Source: Spirosoma luteum DSM 19990
Lineage (GTDB): Bacteria; Bacteroidota; Bacteroidia; Cytophagales; Spirosomataceae
NCBI RefSeq assembly: GCF_000374065.1
Contig: NZ_KB893279.1
Span: forward strand, 40,220 to 104,219
DNA: 64,000 bases
Reading direction: 5' to 3'
Part shown: piece after piece, positions 62,788 through 64,000 of the stretch
Layout: the number at the start of each line of letters is the position of its first letter
Numbering within the stretch: position 1 is the stretch's first letter
The notes under the pieces: generated by a model
Seen by the model: only the letters and a program-made list of their open reading frames with translations
Database searches by the model: none
What the model was told of the DNA's origin: nothing
Made by a program: the position numbers and the translations under genes

Positions 62788-64000
62788 ATGAATGTTCAGC
62801 AAGTAGGCCGGTTCAAAACCTGGCAACTGGTTATGCTTTTCGTTACGGGAATCTTTCTGGTCATGGGAGCCTGTAAAAATGATATAGCAGAGCCTGCTCC
62901 GGTGTTAAGTATCACCAGTTTCTCGCCTACCACCGCTCCAGTTGGCACAACGGTTACCATTACAGGAACAAATTTCAACACAACTGCTGGCAATAATATC
63001 GTTACGTTTGGTACGCTCCCCGCTACGGTCAGCTCAGCTACACCAACTCAATTGGTTGTTACAGTACCGGCCGGTGCTGTAGACGCTCCCATTTCGGTAT
63101 CTGCCAACGGGGCCAAAGCAACCAGTACGGCTAGTTTTGTAGTGGGTAACAAAACGGTCGTATTCGTTAGCGGAGAACTGACCGGTACCGTCAACTGGAC
63201 GAAAGATAAAGTATACCTGCTCAAAGGATACGTGTACGTAATAAACGGGGCTACACTCAATATCGAGGCTGGCACTATCATTCGGGGTGGTAGTAAAGCG
63301 GATGACCCGAGTGGCCAGCAGTATGCGGCAACACTGGTTGTGGAGAAAGGCGGTAAAATCAATGCTATCGGTACCGCAGCCGAGCCAATCGTGTTTACGT
63401 CGAATAAGCCCGTTGGTCAGCGTAGCTATGGCGACTGGGGTGGTGTCATTCTATTTGGTAAAGCTCCGCACAACCAGGCAGGCTCCGTGTTTGCAGAAGG
63501 AGGAATTCGGGGGCAGCTGGGTACGGATAACATCGCTAATGACAACTCGGGAACGATGCAGTACGTACGGATCGAGTTTCCGGGCGTGGCGCTGTCAGGT
63601 ACTGCCAATAGTGAAATCAACGGTCTGACCCTCTACGCTGTAGGTTCGGGTACGACCCTCGATCACATTCAGGTATCGTACAGTGGTGACGACTCCTACG
63701 AGTGGTTTGGTGGTACGGTGAATGCCAAATACCTGGTGGCTCTGCGTGGTTTTGATGATGATTGGGATACGGACTGGGGTTTCTCGGGCAAAGTGCAATA
63801 CGGCGTATCGCTGCGCGATCCCGAATTTGCGGACCAATCGTCTTCCAATGGCTTTGAGTCCGACAACATGGGTAACCCTGGTTATCCTGCCGGTACAACA
63901 CCAACCTCCATTTCAGCCAACAATGGCTTGCCGCTAACGTCGGCTGTTTTCGCCAACATGAGCAACTTCGTTTTCAGCGGTGTGCCCAACAACTCCCCAT
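62788..64000 (+). CDS. IPT/TIG-domain surface lipoprotein (3' partial)
   Basis: Frame open to the right edge of the window (404 complete codons). The start at 62788 gives a lipoprotein signal ending LVMGAC (Cys29). Residues about 36-118 form one IPT/TIG immunoglobulin-like domain (SITSFSPTTAPVGTTVTITG). The rest (GATLNIEAGTIIRGGSKADDPSG, ATLVVEKGGKINAIGTAAEPIVFTSN) looks like a parallel right-handed beta-helix, with repeated short strands. Immediately downstream of a TonB receptor, such proteins are probably the surface binding partner; the ligand is unknown. Its C-terminus is outside the window. Confidence 0.8.
   Translation, partial: MNVQQVGRFKTWQLVMLFVTGIFLVMGACKNDIAEPAPVLSITSFSPTTAPVGTTVTITGTNFNTTAGNNIVTFGTLPATVSSATPTQLVVTVPAGAVDAPISVSANGAKATSTASFVVGNKTVVFVSGELTGTVNWTKDKVYLLKGYVYVINGATLNIEAGTIIRGGSKADDPSGQQYAATLVVEKGGKINAIGTAAEPIVFTSNKPVGQRSYGDWGGVILFGKAPHNQAGSVFAEGGIRGQLGTDNIANDNSGTMQYVRIEFPGVALSGTANSEINGLTLYAVGSGTTLDHIQVSYSGDDSYEWFGGTVNAKYLVALRGFDDDWDTDWGFSGKVQYGVSLRDPEFADQSSSNGFESDNMGNPGYPAGTTPTSISANNGLPLTSAVFANMSNFVFSGVPNNSP

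Overview
The window looks like chromosomal DNA of a Bacteroidota bacterium of the Cytophagales, probably Spirosoma or a close relative (an inference from protein families; no marker RNA gene is present). Support: SusC/RagA and SusD/RagB proteins, several TonB-dependent receptors with an N-terminal carboxypeptidase-like domain, Tat-exported Gfo/Idh/MocA oxidoreductases, ASPIC/UnbV beta-propeller lipoproteins, short atpC next to atpD, no Shine-Dalgarno signals, and promoters of the Bacteroidota type (TTG, 17-20 nt, TAnnTTTG) before atpD, nrdB and a TonB receptor. I see no tRNA, rRNA, CRISPR array, insertion sequence or prophage.

Layout. 1-3.9 kb: end of an acyl-CoA dehydrogenase gene, an acylphosphatase-like protein with an altered active site, a Gfo/Idh/MocA oxidoreductase, a haem-binding CxxCH protein. 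3.95-9.9 kb: minus-strand cluster malQ, 1004-aa membrane/TPR protein, 179-aa unknown, LolD/MacB-type ABC ATPase. 10-19.5 kb: housekeeping genes atpD-atpC, udk, a ferredoxin-type reductase, nadA-nadB, then a glutamine-synthetase-like ligase paired with an APH-like kinase. 19.5-31.7 kb: second Gfo/Idh/MocA oxidoreductase, a TonB receptor with a long Ala/Val/Gln-rich insert, an APC permease, a secreted M43 protease, a large FAD/Fe-S dehydrogenase.

32-47.5 kb is the most distinctive region: SusC-SusD, two tandem lipoproteins each with seven Ca-type DxDxDG motifs, an ASPIC/UnbV domain and seven more motifs, a lipoprotein vanadium-haloperoxidase-like enzyme with a nearly complete vanadate motif, and a secreted GH65-type enzyme. 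I read it as a cell-surface uptake and processing locus whose substrate is unknown. 47.6-59.2 kb is mixed: TetR regulator, DoxX-like protein, glutathionylspermidine-synthase-like ligase, nucleoside hydrolase, recX, GT2 glycosyltransferase, M48 protease, methyltransferase, a DUF4258/DUF2283 toxin-antitoxin-like pair, nrdB, crcB, M14 peptidase. 59.8-64 kb: a TonB receptor and an IPT/TIG lipoprotein cut by the window end, preceded by three 11-bp direct repeats at the promoter.

Convergent genes are often separated by long perfect hairpins; the largest is a 70-bp perfect palindrome at 19494-19563. Several start codons were moved inward where the longest frame runs through a promoter or hides a clear signal peptide.
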